This document shows, piece after piece, positions 1 through 8,686 of a DNA stretch of 27,446 bases. The stretch's first letter is position 1. Every line of letters begins with the position of its first letter. Source of the DNA: Haliea sp040222615 (GTDB lineage: Bacteria; Pseudomonadota; Gammaproteobacteria; Pseudomonadales; Halieaceae); NCBI RefSeq assembly GCF_040222615.1, contig NZ_JAVKCQ010000057.1, positions 1 to 27,446 on the forward strand, given 5' to 3'. Under the pieces are notes generated by a model. The model was not told the DNA's origin. It saw only the letters and a program-made list of their open reading frames with translations, and did no database searches. A program made the translations under genes and the position numbers.

Positions 1-1329
1 GACCGACCAGCGCGAAGAGTCGACCATGATCGGGACCCGGGAAATGTCGGGTTCCGAGGCGACCAGATTGAGGAAGGTCACCATGGCCTGTTCGGCGTCC
101 AGCATGCCCTCGTCCATATTGATGTCGATGACCTGGGCGCCGTCCTCCACCTGCACCCGGGCGACGTCCAGGGCAGCCTCGTAGTTGCCGTCCAGCACCA
201 GGCGCTTGAAGCGCGCAGAGCCGGTGACGTTGCAGCGTTCCCCCACATTTACGAACAGGCTGTCGGCGCTGATATTGAAGGGCTCGAGGCCGCTCAGACG
301 ACAGGCCGGCGGGCGCCGGGGCAGGGGGCGCGGAGCAATGTCCCCCACCGCCCGGGCGATGGCTTCGATGTGGTGGGGTGTGGTACCGCAGCAGCCACCA
401 GCAAGGTTCAGGAAGCCGCGTTCGGCAAAGCCGCGGAAGTCCTCGTACATGTCCTCCGGCGTTTCATCATACTCGCCAAAGGCATTGGGCAGCCCGGCAT
501 TGAGGTGGGCGCTGAAGTAGCATTCGGCAACGGTGGCCAGTTCCTCCAGGAAAGGGCGGATCTCCTTGAAGCGGCGGCCGCAGTTACTGCCCACGATCAG
601 GGGTTTGGCGTGGGCGATGGCGTTCCAGAAGGCTTCCGGGCTTTGTCCAGAGAGCACCCGGCCACTGGTATCGGGGAAGGTCACCGAGATCATTAGCGGC
701 AATTCCCTGCCCAATTCCCCGAACACCGACTGCACCGCAAAAATTGCCGCCTTGGCGTTCAGCGTATCGAACACCGTTTCGATCATCAGCAGGTCAACGC
801 CGCCCTCGATCAGGGCGCGGGTAGCCGCGGCGTAATCCTCCTGCAGTTGCGCAAAGTGAATGTTGCGGGCGCCCGGGTCATTGACGTCGGGGGAGATGGA
901 AGCTGTACGCGGGGTAGGCCCCAGAATGCCGGCGACGTAGCGCGGCTTGTGTGGCTCCCTGGTGGTCAGCTCGTCGGCAACCTGCCTGGCGATACGGGCG
1001 CCGGCCACATTCAGCTCGGCGGCCAGCGCCGACAGGTCGTAGTCTCCCTGGGCCACCGCAGTGCTGTTGAAGGTATTGGTGCCGATGATATCGGCGCCGG
1101 CTTCCAGGTAGCGGCGGTGAATGCGGGCGATGATGTCGGGGCGGGTGAGGGACAGCAGGTCGTTATTGCCCTTCAGGTCAGACGGGTGCCCGGCAAAGCG
1201 CTCGCCGCGGTAGTCCTCTTCCTGCAGTCCCTCGGCCTGGATCATGGTTCCCATGGCGCCGTCGAGAATCAGAATGCGCTGCTGCAGCGCCTGGGCCAGG
1301 GGGTGGTTTGAGAGACTGTCCGGATCCAT
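1..1329 (-). CDS. metH: Cobalamin-dependent methionine synthase, N-terminal part (cut by window edge)
   Basis: MetH moves a methyl group from methyltetrahydrofolate to homocysteine through cobalamin, making methionine in the cytoplasm. The 443 codons visible start at an ATG and are still open at base 1. The N-terminal homocysteine-binding barrel is complete: it opens with ILDGAMGTMIQ, and the three zinc-binding cysteines are visible at C250 (GSNC) and C313/C314 (GGCCGTTP), close to E. coli C247, C310 and C311. The start of the folate-binding (pterin) domain follows, with FVNVGERCNVTGS and VIDINMDEGMLD. The cobalamin and activation domains must lie left of the window. The gene is divergent from nfuA with about 165 bp between the starts; I see no riboswitch there. 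Identification is firm. Confidence 0.97.
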   Translation of the reverse strand, partial: MDPDSLSNHPLAQALQQRILILDGAMGTMIQAEGLQEEDYRGERFAGHPSDLKGNNDLLSLTRPDIIARIHRRYLEAGADIIGTNTFNSTAVAQGDYDLSALAAELNVAGARIARQVADELTTREPHKPRYVAGILGPTPRTASISPDVNDPGARNIHFAQLQEDYAAATRALIEGGVDLLMIETVFDTLNAKAAIFAVQSVFGELGRELPLMISVTFPDTSGRVLSGQSPEAFWNAIAHAKPLIVGSNCGRRFKEIRPFLEELATVAECYFSAHLNAGLPNAFGEYDETPEDMYEDFRGFAERGFLNLAGGCCGTTPHHIEAIARAVGDIAPRPLPRRPPACRLSGLEPFNISADSLFVNVGERCNVTGSARFKRLVLDGNYEAALDVARVQVEDGAQVIDINMDEGMLDAEQAMVTFLNLVASEPDISRVPIMVDSSRWSV

Positions 1330-1453
1330 CGACTGTTCCTGTTGCTCGCCGCGGCAGCCGACCAGCGCCTGCCCGTAAAAAGCCGGCAATTCTAACAGAT
1401 TACCGGTGGTTTTGGCGGTGTCCAATCAGATCTCGCACTCTCCGGAAGAAGTT

Positions 1454-1462
1454 TGCTAGAAT
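1454..1462 (+). promoter_or_regulatory. Putative extended -10 promoter element of nfuA
   Basis: TGCTAGAAT lies 33 bp before the nfuA ATG and fits an extended -10 box (TGnTAnAAT). No good -35 hexamer sits 16-18 bp upstream, as expected for an extended -10 promoter. This is a pattern match only. Confidence 0.35.
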
Positions 1463-1495
1463 ACCCGACCAATTTACTCGGAATGGAAGAGGTTC

Positions 1496-2071
1496 ATGGT
1501 CACCATTACGGAATCGGCACAGGGTTATCTCGCCGAACTGCTGGCCAAGCAGGAAGATGCTCTGGGAGTTCGCGTCTTTATCAACCAGCCGGGCACGCCC
1601 AAGGCGGAGACCTGTATCGCCTACTGCCGAGAAGGTGACATCCAGGAAGGGGATGAAAAGCGCAATTTCGGAGAGCTGGCTGCCTGGTTTGACGCCCGCA
1701 GCCTGCCGTTTCTGGAAGATGCGCTGGTCGACTACGCCAAGGATCGCATGGGCGGCCAGCTGACCATCAAGGCGCCGAATGCCAAGCTGCCCCGGGTCGA
1801 TGAGAACAGTCCGCTGGAAGATCGCATCAACTATATTCTTTACAACGAGGTGAATCCCGCCCTGGCCGCGCACGGCGGCGAAGTCAGCCTGGTGGAAATC
1901 ACCGATGATCCCTACGCGATCCTCAAGTTCGGCGGCGGCTGCCAGGGCTGTGGCATGGTCGACCAGACCCTCAAGGGCGGGGTGGAGAAGACCCTGCTGG
2001 AGCAGTTGCCCGAGCTCAAGGGCGTCCGCGACAGCACCGACCACACGGATCGCAGCCAGGCCTACTACTAA
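1496..2071 (+). CDS. nfuA: Fe-S biogenesis protein NfuA
   Basis: NfuA is an iron-sulfur carrier that binds a 4Fe-4S cluster and passes it to apo-proteins, chiefly under oxidative stress or iron limitation. The protein is 191 residues, the same length as E. coli NfuA. It has a degenerate A-type scaffold domain (about 1-90) and a C-terminal Nfu domain whose CxxC motif, GGGCQGCGMVD, falls at C149 and C152, exactly the E. coli positions. It ends in the family-typical tyrosine pair. The ATG is preceded by GGAAGAGG at good spacing. It is a single gene, divergent from metH and convergent with the DAHP synthase gene. Confidence 0.97.
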   Translation: MVTITESAQGYLAELLAKQEDALGVRVFINQPGTPKAETCIAYCREGDIQEGDEKRNFGELAAWFDARSLPFLEDALVDYAKDRMGGQLTIKAPNAKLPRVDENSPLEDRINYILYNEVNPALAAHGGEVSLVEITDDPYAILKFGGGCQGCGMVDQTLKGGVEKTLLEQLPELKGVRDSTDHTDRSQAYY

Positions 2072-2073
2072 CG

Positions 2074-2102
2074 GCCTGCCCGGCCGCCGTTGTGCGGCAG
2101 GC
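2074..2102. terminator. Possible hairpin between convergent nfuA and DAHP synthase genes
   Basis: GCCTGCC (2074-2080) and GGCAGGC (2096-2102) form a 7-bp inverted repeat around a 15-nt loop. An alternative inner stem is GCCGC/GCGGC. The site follows the nfuA stop directly and precedes the stop of the opposing gene. There is no U-run, so this is at best a weak or factor-assisted terminator. Confidence 0.3.
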
Positions 2103-2129
2103 GCGGGCACGCGGGAAGTGCGGCGAGCC

Positions 2130-3209
2130 TCAGGATTCCGCCAGGCGCTTGGGCAGCACATCCTTGAGAGTGGCGCGCAGCGACCGCAGGCAGGCCTCGG
2201 TTTCTGCCCAGCCGATACAGCCGTCGGTCACCGAAACGCCATACTCCAGCTCGGCCAGATTCTCCGGTATCGGCTGGTTGCCCGCCTTGATATTGCTCTC
2301 GACCATCAGGCCAATGATGGAGCGGTTGCCCTCCAGTATCTGGTTGCCAACATTTTCCACCACCAGCGGCTGCAGCTCGGGTTGCTTGCTGGAATTGGCG
2401 TGGCTGCAGTCGACCATGATGTTGAGCGGCACTCCGGCTTTGGCCAGGGCCTCCTCACACAGGCGGATGTGCACCGAGTCGTAATTGGGGCCATTACTGC
2501 CACCGCGAAGCACGATATGGCCGTAGCGATTGCCGCGCGTGGTAATGACCGAGACCTCGCCCTGGCCGTTGATGCCCAGGAAGCGGTGGGGCTTGGCCAC
2601 AGAATTGAGCGCGTTGCTGGCCACTGTAAGGCCGCCGTCTGTCCCGTTCTTGAAGCCGACTGCGGAGGAAAGACCACTGGCCATTTCCCGGTGGGTCTGC
2701 GACTCCGTAGTGCGGGCACCGATCGCCGACCAGCTGATCAGGTCCTGCAGGTACTGGGGTGAAATCGGGTCGAGTGCCTCGGTGGCAGTGGGGAGGCCCA
2801 GCTCCAGGATATCGAGCAGCAGCCGGCGGCCGATATGCAGGCCCTCTTCGATCTTGAAGGAATCATCCAGGTGGGGATCGTTGATGAGGCCTTTCCAGCC
2901 CACAGTGGTGCGCGGCTTCTCGAAGTAGACCCGCATGACGATGTACAGGGTATCCGCCAGCTCGTCCGCCAGCGTTTTCAGCCGCCGGGCGTAGTCCATC
3001 GCGGCGTCCACATCGTGGATGGAGCAGGGGCCGACAACGACAAAGATGCGCTGATCCTCGCGATCGAGAATGTTTTCAATCACTGCCCGGCTGTCGCTGA
3101 CCATTTCCCGCGCCGCCGCGCTGAGCGGCAGTGCCTCCTTCAATTGCGCCGGAGTCACCAGCACGTCCTGGGACGCGACGTTGACGTTGTAGACTTCCAT
3201 ATTGCTCAT
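2130..3209 (-). CDS. Class I 3-deoxy-7-phosphoheptulonate (DAHP) synthase
   Basis: This enzyme condenses phosphoenolpyruvate and erythrose 4-phosphate, the first step of the shikimate pathway to aromatic amino acids. The 359-residue protein matches the AroF/AroG/AroH family throughout: VVVGPCSIHD near residue 56, MRVYFEKPRTTVGWKGLIND, GARTTESQTHRE, GFKNGTDG, HIVLRGG, and MVDCSHANSSKQ near the metal site. The ATG is preceded by AGGTAA. I cannot decide from sequence alone whether it is the Phe-, Tyr- or Trp-inhibited isoenzyme, so no symbol is given; several motifs look closer to AroF/AroG than to AroH. It is transcribed alone, divergent from the AddB-like gene. A TAGAAT-like element lies in its upstream region (near 3268-3276), without a clear -35 box. 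Confidence 0.95.
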   Translation of the reverse strand: MSNMEVYNVNVASQDVLVTPAQLKEALPLSAAAREMVSDSRAVIENILDREDQRIFVVVGPCSIHDVDAAMDYARRLKTLADELADTLYIVMRVYFEKPRTTVGWKGLINDPHLDDSFKIEEGLHIGRRLLLDILELGLPTATEALDPISPQYLQDLISWSAIGARTTESQTHREMASGLSSAVGFKNGTDGGLTVASNALNSVAKPHRFLGINGQGEVSVITTRGNRYGHIVLRGGSNGPNYDSVHIRLCEEALAKAGVPLNIMVDCSHANSSKQPELQPLVVENVGNQILEGNRSIIGLMVESNIKAGNQPIPENLAELEYGVSVTDGCIGWAETEACLRSLRATLKDVLPKRLAES

Positions 3210-3329
3210 TGATGGTTACCTGATAGAGTGTCTCCAGTTGGCGCCGGAGCACCTGTCGAGGCGCGACATTCTATAGCAGCGATGGGGTTTTGGGTAGGAA
3301 CCGCCCGCTGCAGCTGACCGGAGACGCGC

Positions 3330-5981
3330 TTGCCCCGACTGTACGACATCGATCCGCTGCTACCTCTTATCGCCGCCGGCTACACCCTGTTGACCCCCAC
3401 CCAGCGTCTCGCCCGGCGGGTAGCCTCCGAGTGGGAAAGTCGCGCAGCGGGTCCGGGTACTCCGGGCGAAGCCCCGGAAGTGACCGCCCTGGAACCCTGG
3501 CTGCAGTCTTGCTGGCAGGATGCAGTGGCCGGCGGTCGGCTGCGGCGGCGAGTGCTGTTGAGTGCCTCCCAGGCCCACGAAATCTGGCGCCAGGTTATCG
3601 CCGCGGACCAGGCCCAGCCCGGTCGGCATGATCTTCTGCAGCCGGGCGCGGCGGCCCGGCTGGCAGCCAGGGCCCGGGATAGCCTGCTGCGCTGGGAAAC
3701 CGACCTGCAGGCGTCCGCGGTGCGGCAGCTGTTCCTGCTGGATGAAGACTGCGCCACGTTTCTGCGCTGGGCGGATGCATTCAGCGGGCGGTTGGCCCGG
3801 GACAGGCTGACCACCCTGGCGGACGCGATCTGCGAGCTGGCCGCGCTGACCCCGGCGGAGCCGCGCCGGCCCGTGGCGCTGCTTGCCTTTGACACTCTGC
3901 CGCCGCTATACGATCGCTGCGTACGCCTGCTGGCCGCCGAGCTGGAGGTTGTAGAGCCAGCGGCCCCGGCGGCAGCCCGTTGCGAGGTGCTGCGCTGCGA
4001 GGACAGTCGCAGTGAACTTGCCGCTGTTGCCCGCTGGGCGGGGCAAGTCGTGGCCGCGGAATCCGGGCTGACGGTCGGTATCGTGCTGCCGGACAACAGC
4101 GGGAACAGGGCCACTCTGGACTATCTGCTGCGGCGCGAGCTCGACTGCCTGGATCGTCGCTACCAGAGCCTGCCGGTGAACTTTTCCGCAGGCCAGCCCC
4201 TGGCTGAAGTGCCCCTGGTGCGCGCCGCGACCCAGTTACTGACTCTCCCGGTCGATGGCATCAGCCCGCCGGCGCTGGCGCTGCTGCTGCAGTCTCGCTT
4301 TCTCCTCTCCGGGCGCCCGGCGATCGCTGTCGGGGCACTGCTGACCCGCTGCTTTGAGGCCCGGGTCGATGTGTTGAGCCTGGCGCAGCTGCGGGCCGAG
4401 CTGGCGGCGGGGGACAGTCCCGATTCCGCGCTGGCGCGCTCCCTGCGGGCGAGTGCGGCGCCGGGTCTCACCGCCCGGCGCCATCCACCCTCGATATGGG
4501 CCGACCGTTTCGAGCACTTGCTGACTCAGTGGGGCTGGCCCGGGACAGCGCTTGATTCCCTGGAGTACCAACAGCTCGGTCTGTGGCAGCAGCTGCTCAG
4601 GGATTTCGCCGGCTTCGACCTGGTGGTGCCAGCCCTGCGGTTTAGCGATGCCGTACAGCTTCTGCGTCGACTCGCCGCGGAGGCGAACTTCCAGCCCCAG
4701 ACCGGTGACAGCAACGTCCAGGTGCTGGGCCCGCTGGAGGCAGCGGGCCTGCAGTTTGACCGCCTCTGGCTGTGCGGGATGCAGGCCAGCCAGTGGCCGG
4801 CACCGGCGCGTCCGCACCCTTTTATCCCTCTGCGACTCCAGCGCGAACACGGCATGCCTCACGCCAGCCCGGAGCGGGAATGGGAGTTCACCCACGCGCT
4901 GATGCAGCGGTACCGACAGGCTGCCACCGTGGTCTATGCCAGCTACAGCGCGCAGCGCGATGGCGTGCCTGAGTTGCCGAGCCCTCTGTTGCGGGACTTT
5001 ACCCCGGTACCTGACCTGCCTCCCGAGCCCCTGAAAGCCAGCTGGCTGGCCCAGTTGGGCACCGTCGGCCAGGCACCGGACCAGGCCGCTCGGGCACCAC
5101 AGCTGGCAGCTGCGGAACTGCCCCTGTTGCGCGGTGGCAGTGCCATACTCGAAGACCAGTCCCTGTGCCCGTTCCGAGCCTTCGCCCGGCGCCGGCTGCA
5201 GTTGCAGGTACTGCCGGCCCCAGAGTCAGGGCTGAGCGCCGCGGATCGCGGTAACTTGCTGCACAGCGCACTGTTCCACCTGTGGGGCGAGCTCGGTGAC
5301 CAGGGCGCGCTGGCGGAGCTGGCAGCGGACAGCGAACGCAGCTGCCTGCAGCGCGCGGTTGCGCTAGCGCTGCAGGCACTGCCAGCAAATCGGCAACACG
5401 CCGCCGGCCCGGCCTGCCTGCGGCTGGAGGCAATACGCCTGGAGCGCTTGCTGGCTGAATGGCTGGCGCTGGAACGGCAGCGTCCTCCTTTCCGCGTTGT
5501 GGCCCGGGAGGCTGCGCAACACTTGCAGCTGCAGGGGCTGGAACTGTCCCTGCGAATGGATCGCATCGATGAACTGGCGGACGGCTCTACCCTGTTGATC
5601 GATTACAAGTCCGCCGCCGGCCGGATCGGCGACTGGCTGGGAGCGCGCCCGGCGAAGCCGCAACTGCCGCTGTACGCGCTGGCCGCCGACCCCTCGCTGG
5701 GGGGCGTCGCGTTTGCCACGGTGCGGGAGCGGCGCTGCCAGTTTACCGGGCTGGCGCAGAGCGAGGCGGGGGCGGGGATAGCGACGGACATAGAGGCGAG
5801 AACCCGGCCCCAGCATCCCTGCGCCGACTGGCCTGCCCTGCTGGCGCACTGGCAACAGTCGCTGGCGGCGCTGGCCGCAGCCTTCGTCGCTGGCGACGCA
5901 GCCGTGGACCCCAAGTCTCCCCTCAGTTGCCGCCACTGCGGCATGCAGGCCCTGTGTCGGGTTGACGCGGTGCGGGAATGA
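3330..5981 (+). CDS. AddB-like PD-(D/E)XK nuclease, probable DNA repair protein
   Basis: This 883-residue protein resembles the B subunit of AddAB helicase-nucleases, which resect double-strand breaks for recombination. The C-terminal RecB-type nuclease core is clear: RMDRIDEL followed by LLIDYKS, with D758 and K760 as catalytic residues. It also carries the AddB iron-sulfur staple: C613 (in SLCPFRAF) plus C867, C870 and C876 in CRHCGMQALC, a CxxC-x5-C arrangement as in B. subtilis AddB. The N-terminus (LLTPTQRLARRV) has no Walker A motif, so this subunit probably does not hydrolyse ATP. The start is a TTG after GGAG; an upstream in-frame ATG at 3282 is blocked by a stop. Its stop overlaps the ATG of the helicase gene by 4 nt (ATGA), implying coupled translation. 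It matches the family usually named 'probable DNA repair protein' (TIGR03623, from memory). Confidence 0.9.
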   Translation: MPRLYDIDPLLPLIAAGYTLLTPTQRLARRVASEWESRAAGPGTPGEAPEVTALEPWLQSCWQDAVAGGRLRRRVLLSASQAHEIWRQVIAADQAQPGRHDLLQPGAAARLAARARDSLLRWETDLQASAVRQLFLLDEDCATFLRWADAFSGRLARDRLTTLADAICELAALTPAEPRRPVALLAFDTLPPLYDRCVRLLAAELEVVEPAAPAAARCEVLRCEDSRSELAAVARWAGQVVAAESGLTVGIVLPDNSGNRATLDYLLRRELDCLDRRYQSLPVNFSAGQPLAEVPLVRAATQLLTLPVDGISPPALALLLQSRFLLSGRPAIAVGALLTRCFEARVDVLSLAQLRAELAAGDSPDSALARSLRASAAPGLTARRHPPSIWADRFEHLLTQWGWPGTALDSLEYQQLGLWQQLLRDFAGFDLVVPALRFSDAVQLLRRLAAEANFQPQTGDSNVQVLGPLEAAGLQFDRLWLCGMQASQWPAPARPHPFIPLRLQREHGMPHASPEREWEFTHALMQRYRQAATVVYASYSAQRDGVPELPSPLLRDFTPVPDLPPEPLKASWLAQLGTVGQAPDQAARAPQLAAAELPLLRGGSAILEDQSLCPFRAFARRRLQLQVLPAPESGLSAADRGNLLHSALFHLWGELGDQGALAELAADSERSCLQRAVALALQALPANRQHAAGPACLRLEAIRLERLLAEWLALERQRPPFRVVAREAAQHLQLQGLELSLRMDRIDELADGSTLLIDYKSAAGRIGDWLGARPAKPQLPLYALAADPSLGGVAFATVRERRCQFTGLAQSEAGAGIATDIEARTRPQHPCADWPALLAHWQQSLAALAAAFVAGDAAVDPKSPLSCRHCGMQALCRVDAVRE

Positions 5982-8686
5982 CCATCAGCGATGCCAGGCA
6001 GCGCGAGCGGGCGCTGGACACCTCGGCCAGTTTCTGTGTCAGCGCGCCAGCGGGCTCCGGCAAGACGGAGCTGTTGATCCAGCGTTATCTGGCGCTGCTG
6101 ACCCGGGTGACCCAGCCGGAGCAGGTGCTGGCGATTACCTTTACCCGCAAGGCGGCGGCGGAAATGCGCGACCGGGTGGTCGCCGCCCTGGAGTCGGCCG
6201 GCGGTGCGGGTCCCGCCGCCGGCAGTCACCAACAGCGCACCGGGGATCTGGCCCGGGCGGCGCTCGCTCACGGCGCGGGTCTGGGCTGGGAGTTGCTGCG
6301 AGATATCGGGCGTTTCAATATCCGCACCATCGACGGTTTTTGCCACAGCTTGACCCGACAGATGCCCGTGCTGAGCCGGTTCGGCGGCCAGGCCAGTGCG
6401 GTGGACGATGCCCGGGACCTGTATGCCGAAGCCGTCGCCAACCTGTTCCGGCTGCTGGATGAGGAGCATCCAGTGGCTGCCGACCTGGAAGCGTTGTTGT
6501 TGCACTTTGGCAATGACTGGCCGCGTCTGCGCGGGCTGCTGGCAGCGTTGCTGGGGCGGCGGGAGCAGTGGCAGGATTATGTCAGCCTGCGCCACGATCC
6601 GGCCTGGGCCGAAGCGGTGCTCCGCGAAACCCTTGAACAACTGGTCCGGGATCGCCTGCAACGCCTGCAGTCGGCGCTGGCGCCCTGTGCGGCAGAATTG
6701 GGTGCCCTGCGAGACTACGCCGCGGCCCAGTTGGGAGAGCCTCCGGCTGACGGTTTGCCCGCCGCCAGCACGCAGTGTCTGCCGGCCTGGCGTAGCCTTG
6801 CGGGAATGTTGCTGAAAGCGGACGGGCAGTGGCGGAGCCAGGTCGACAAGCGCCAGGGTTTCCCCGCCGGGAAAGGTGCGGCCCGGGATTGGAAGGCGCG
6901 CATGCAGGATCTGCTGGGAGAGCTCTCTTGCCAGGAGGCGCTGCGCCGTGACCTGCTGGACCTCGAAGTCCTGCCGGTTATCGACCCCGAGGATGGCGGC
7001 TGGCAGATTTTACTGCACCTTTTCCACGTGTTGCCGGTGCTGGCGGCACAGCTGTTGCTGGTGTTCCAGCAGCGCGGCCAGGTCGACCACACCCAGATCG
7101 CACTCTACGCCCTGCAGGCTCTGGGTGACGACGACGCACCCACAGATCTCGCACTGCGCCTCGATTACCGGATCGAGCACCTCCTGATCGATGAGTTCCA
7201 GGACACGGCCATCAACCAGTACCGCCTGTTGCAGCGGCTTACCCGCGGTTGGGGAGAACACAATGCCGAGCAGCCGGAGCGGGCGCGCACGCTGATGCTG
7301 GTAGGCGATGGCATGCAGTCCATCTACGGCTTCCGCGATGCCAACGTGGGCCTGTTCCTGCGCGCCAGGGATGAAGGTTTCAACGGTGTCGTGCCCGAGT
7401 ACCTGATGCTGGAGAGCAACTTCCGTTCCCGGGCGGGCATCGTCGACTGGGTCAACGGGGTGTTTCGCCAGGCCTTTCCCGCTGCGGATGATATTGCCCG
7501 CGGGGAGGTGCGGTTTACCCCTGCGGTAGCTACCAGGGGTGGCGACTGTGAGCCGGCGGTGGCGCTGGAAGTAATCGCCGATACGCCGTCAATCGGCGCG
7601 CAACGCGAGGCCGCTTTGCTTGCGCAGCAGATTGCTGCGGCCCTCGCCCGAACCCCGGACGCCAGCGTCGCCGTACTGGCGCGCAGCCGGGGGCAGCTGC
7701 AGCCGGTGCTGGCGGCCTTGCGTGGGGCGGATATTCGCTGCAACGCCCAGGATATTGACAGCCTCGCCCGCAATCCTGTGGTTGCAGATCTGTTCACGCT
7801 GTGTCGGGCGCTGGCGAATCCAGCCGACCGAGTCGCCTGGATGGCCCTGCTGCGGGCACCCTGGTGCGGCCTGTGCCCGGCGGACTTGCTGCGCGTTGCT
7901 CAGCACGGTGCGCCGGCAGCGAGGGAACCCATCGTGGACAAGCTGCAGGACCCCGCGCTGCAGGCACAGTTATCTGCCGAAGGGCGCGAACGCCTGGCGC
8001 CGGTTGTCGACGCGCTGGCAGACGCATTTCAACGCCGTGACAGGCGCGGGCTCAGGGTCTGGCTGGAGCTACTGTGGGAACAACTCGGTGGGGCGGGCTG
8101 CGCAGCCACCGAGACCGATCTGCACAACGTTGATCGCTTCCTGCAGCTGCTGGAGCAGGCGGACAGTGAGGGCAGGGGCCTGGACCTGCCCTGGCTACAG
8201 CAGCGTCTTGCGGGCCTGTACGCGCGCTCCGGAGAGGTCTCGGCGCGGGTGCAGGTCATGACCTTGCACAAGGCCAAGGGGCTGGAATTCGACCATGTCT
8301 TCCTCCCCGGACTCGCGGTCAGGCCGCGGGCGGACGAGCGCCCGGCGCTGCTGTGGGACGACTACACTGACGCCGAGGGGACGCGCCGCTTCCTGCTGGC
8401 GACGGACGATCACAGCGAGGGCCATAGCCCCGGGGTCTACAACACCCTGCTGCGCATTCGGCGGCACAAATCCCGGGTGGAAAATGCCCGCCTGCTCTAC
8501 GTGGGCGCAACGCGCGCCATCAGGACCCTTACCCTGAGCGCGGTACTGGCACCGGACCCGGCCAGCGACAGCGGAGTGCGGGCGCCGGCGGCGGATGCCC
8601 TGCTGGCGGGAGTCTGGGACGCGGTGGCGCCCCAGGCCAGGATCCACACGGCTCAGGACAGCGGTGCTATCACCTCGTCGGCATAG
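5978..8686 (+). CDS. UvrD/AddA-like superfamily 1 DNA helicase, apparently C-terminally truncated
   Basis: Partner of the AddB-like gene: an ATP-driven 3'-5' DNA translocase for break processing. All SF1 motifs are present in order: Walker A APAGSGKT (23-30), Ia ITFTRKAAAEMR, II DEFQD (405-409), III VGDGMQSIYGFR, IV ESNFRSR, V TLHKAKGLEFD (from 762) and VI VGATRA (842-847). The protein then ends at residue 902. Relatives of this family, as I recall them, run to about 1,100 residues and carry a second DYK-type nuclease domain after motif VI; it is missing here. The last 11 codons lie antisense to the intact end of the LLM oxidoreductase gene, so the break point is probably near 8650. The helicase core should be functional; any nuclease activity would rest with the AddB-like partner. 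Truncation is inferred from family memory. Confidence 0.88.
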   Translation: MTISDARQRERALDTSASFCVSAPAGSGKTELLIQRYLALLTRVTQPEQVLAITFTRKAAAEMRDRVVAALESAGGAGPAAGSHQQRTGDLARAALAHGAGLGWELLRDIGRFNIRTIDGFCHSLTRQMPVLSRFGGQASAVDDARDLYAEAVANLFRLLDEEHPVAADLEALLLHFGNDWPRLRGLLAALLGRREQWQDYVSLRHDPAWAEAVLRETLEQLVRDRLQRLQSALAPCAAELGALRDYAAAQLGEPPADGLPAASTQCLPAWRSLAGMLLKADGQWRSQVDKRQGFPAGKGAARDWKARMQDLLGELSCQEALRRDLLDLEVLPVIDPEDGGWQILLHLFHVLPVLAAQLLLVFQQRGQVDHTQIALYALQALGDDDAPTDLALRLDYRIEHLLIDEFQDTAINQYRLLQRLTRGWGEHNAEQPERARTLMLVGDGMQSIYGFRDANVGLFLRARDEGFNGVVPEYLMLESNFRSRAGIVDWVNGVFRQAFPAADDIARGEVRFTPAVATRGGDCEPAVALEVIADTPSIGAQREAALLAQQIAAALARTPDASVAVLARSRGQLQPVLAALRGADIRCNAQDIDSLARNPVVADLFTLCRALANPADRVAWMALLRAPWCGLCPADLLRVAQHGAPAAREPIVDKLQDPALQAQLSAEGRERLAPVVDALADAFQRRDRRGLRVWLELLWEQLGGAGCAATETDLHNVDRFLQLLEQADSEGRGLDLPWLQQRLAGLYARSGEVSARVQVMTLHKAKGLEFDHVFLPGLAVRPRADERPALLWDDYTDAEGTRRFLLATDDHSEGHSPGVYNTLLRIRRHKSRVENARLLYVGATRAIRTLTLSAVLAPDPASDSGVRAPAADALLAGVWDAVAPQARIHTAQDSGAITSSA

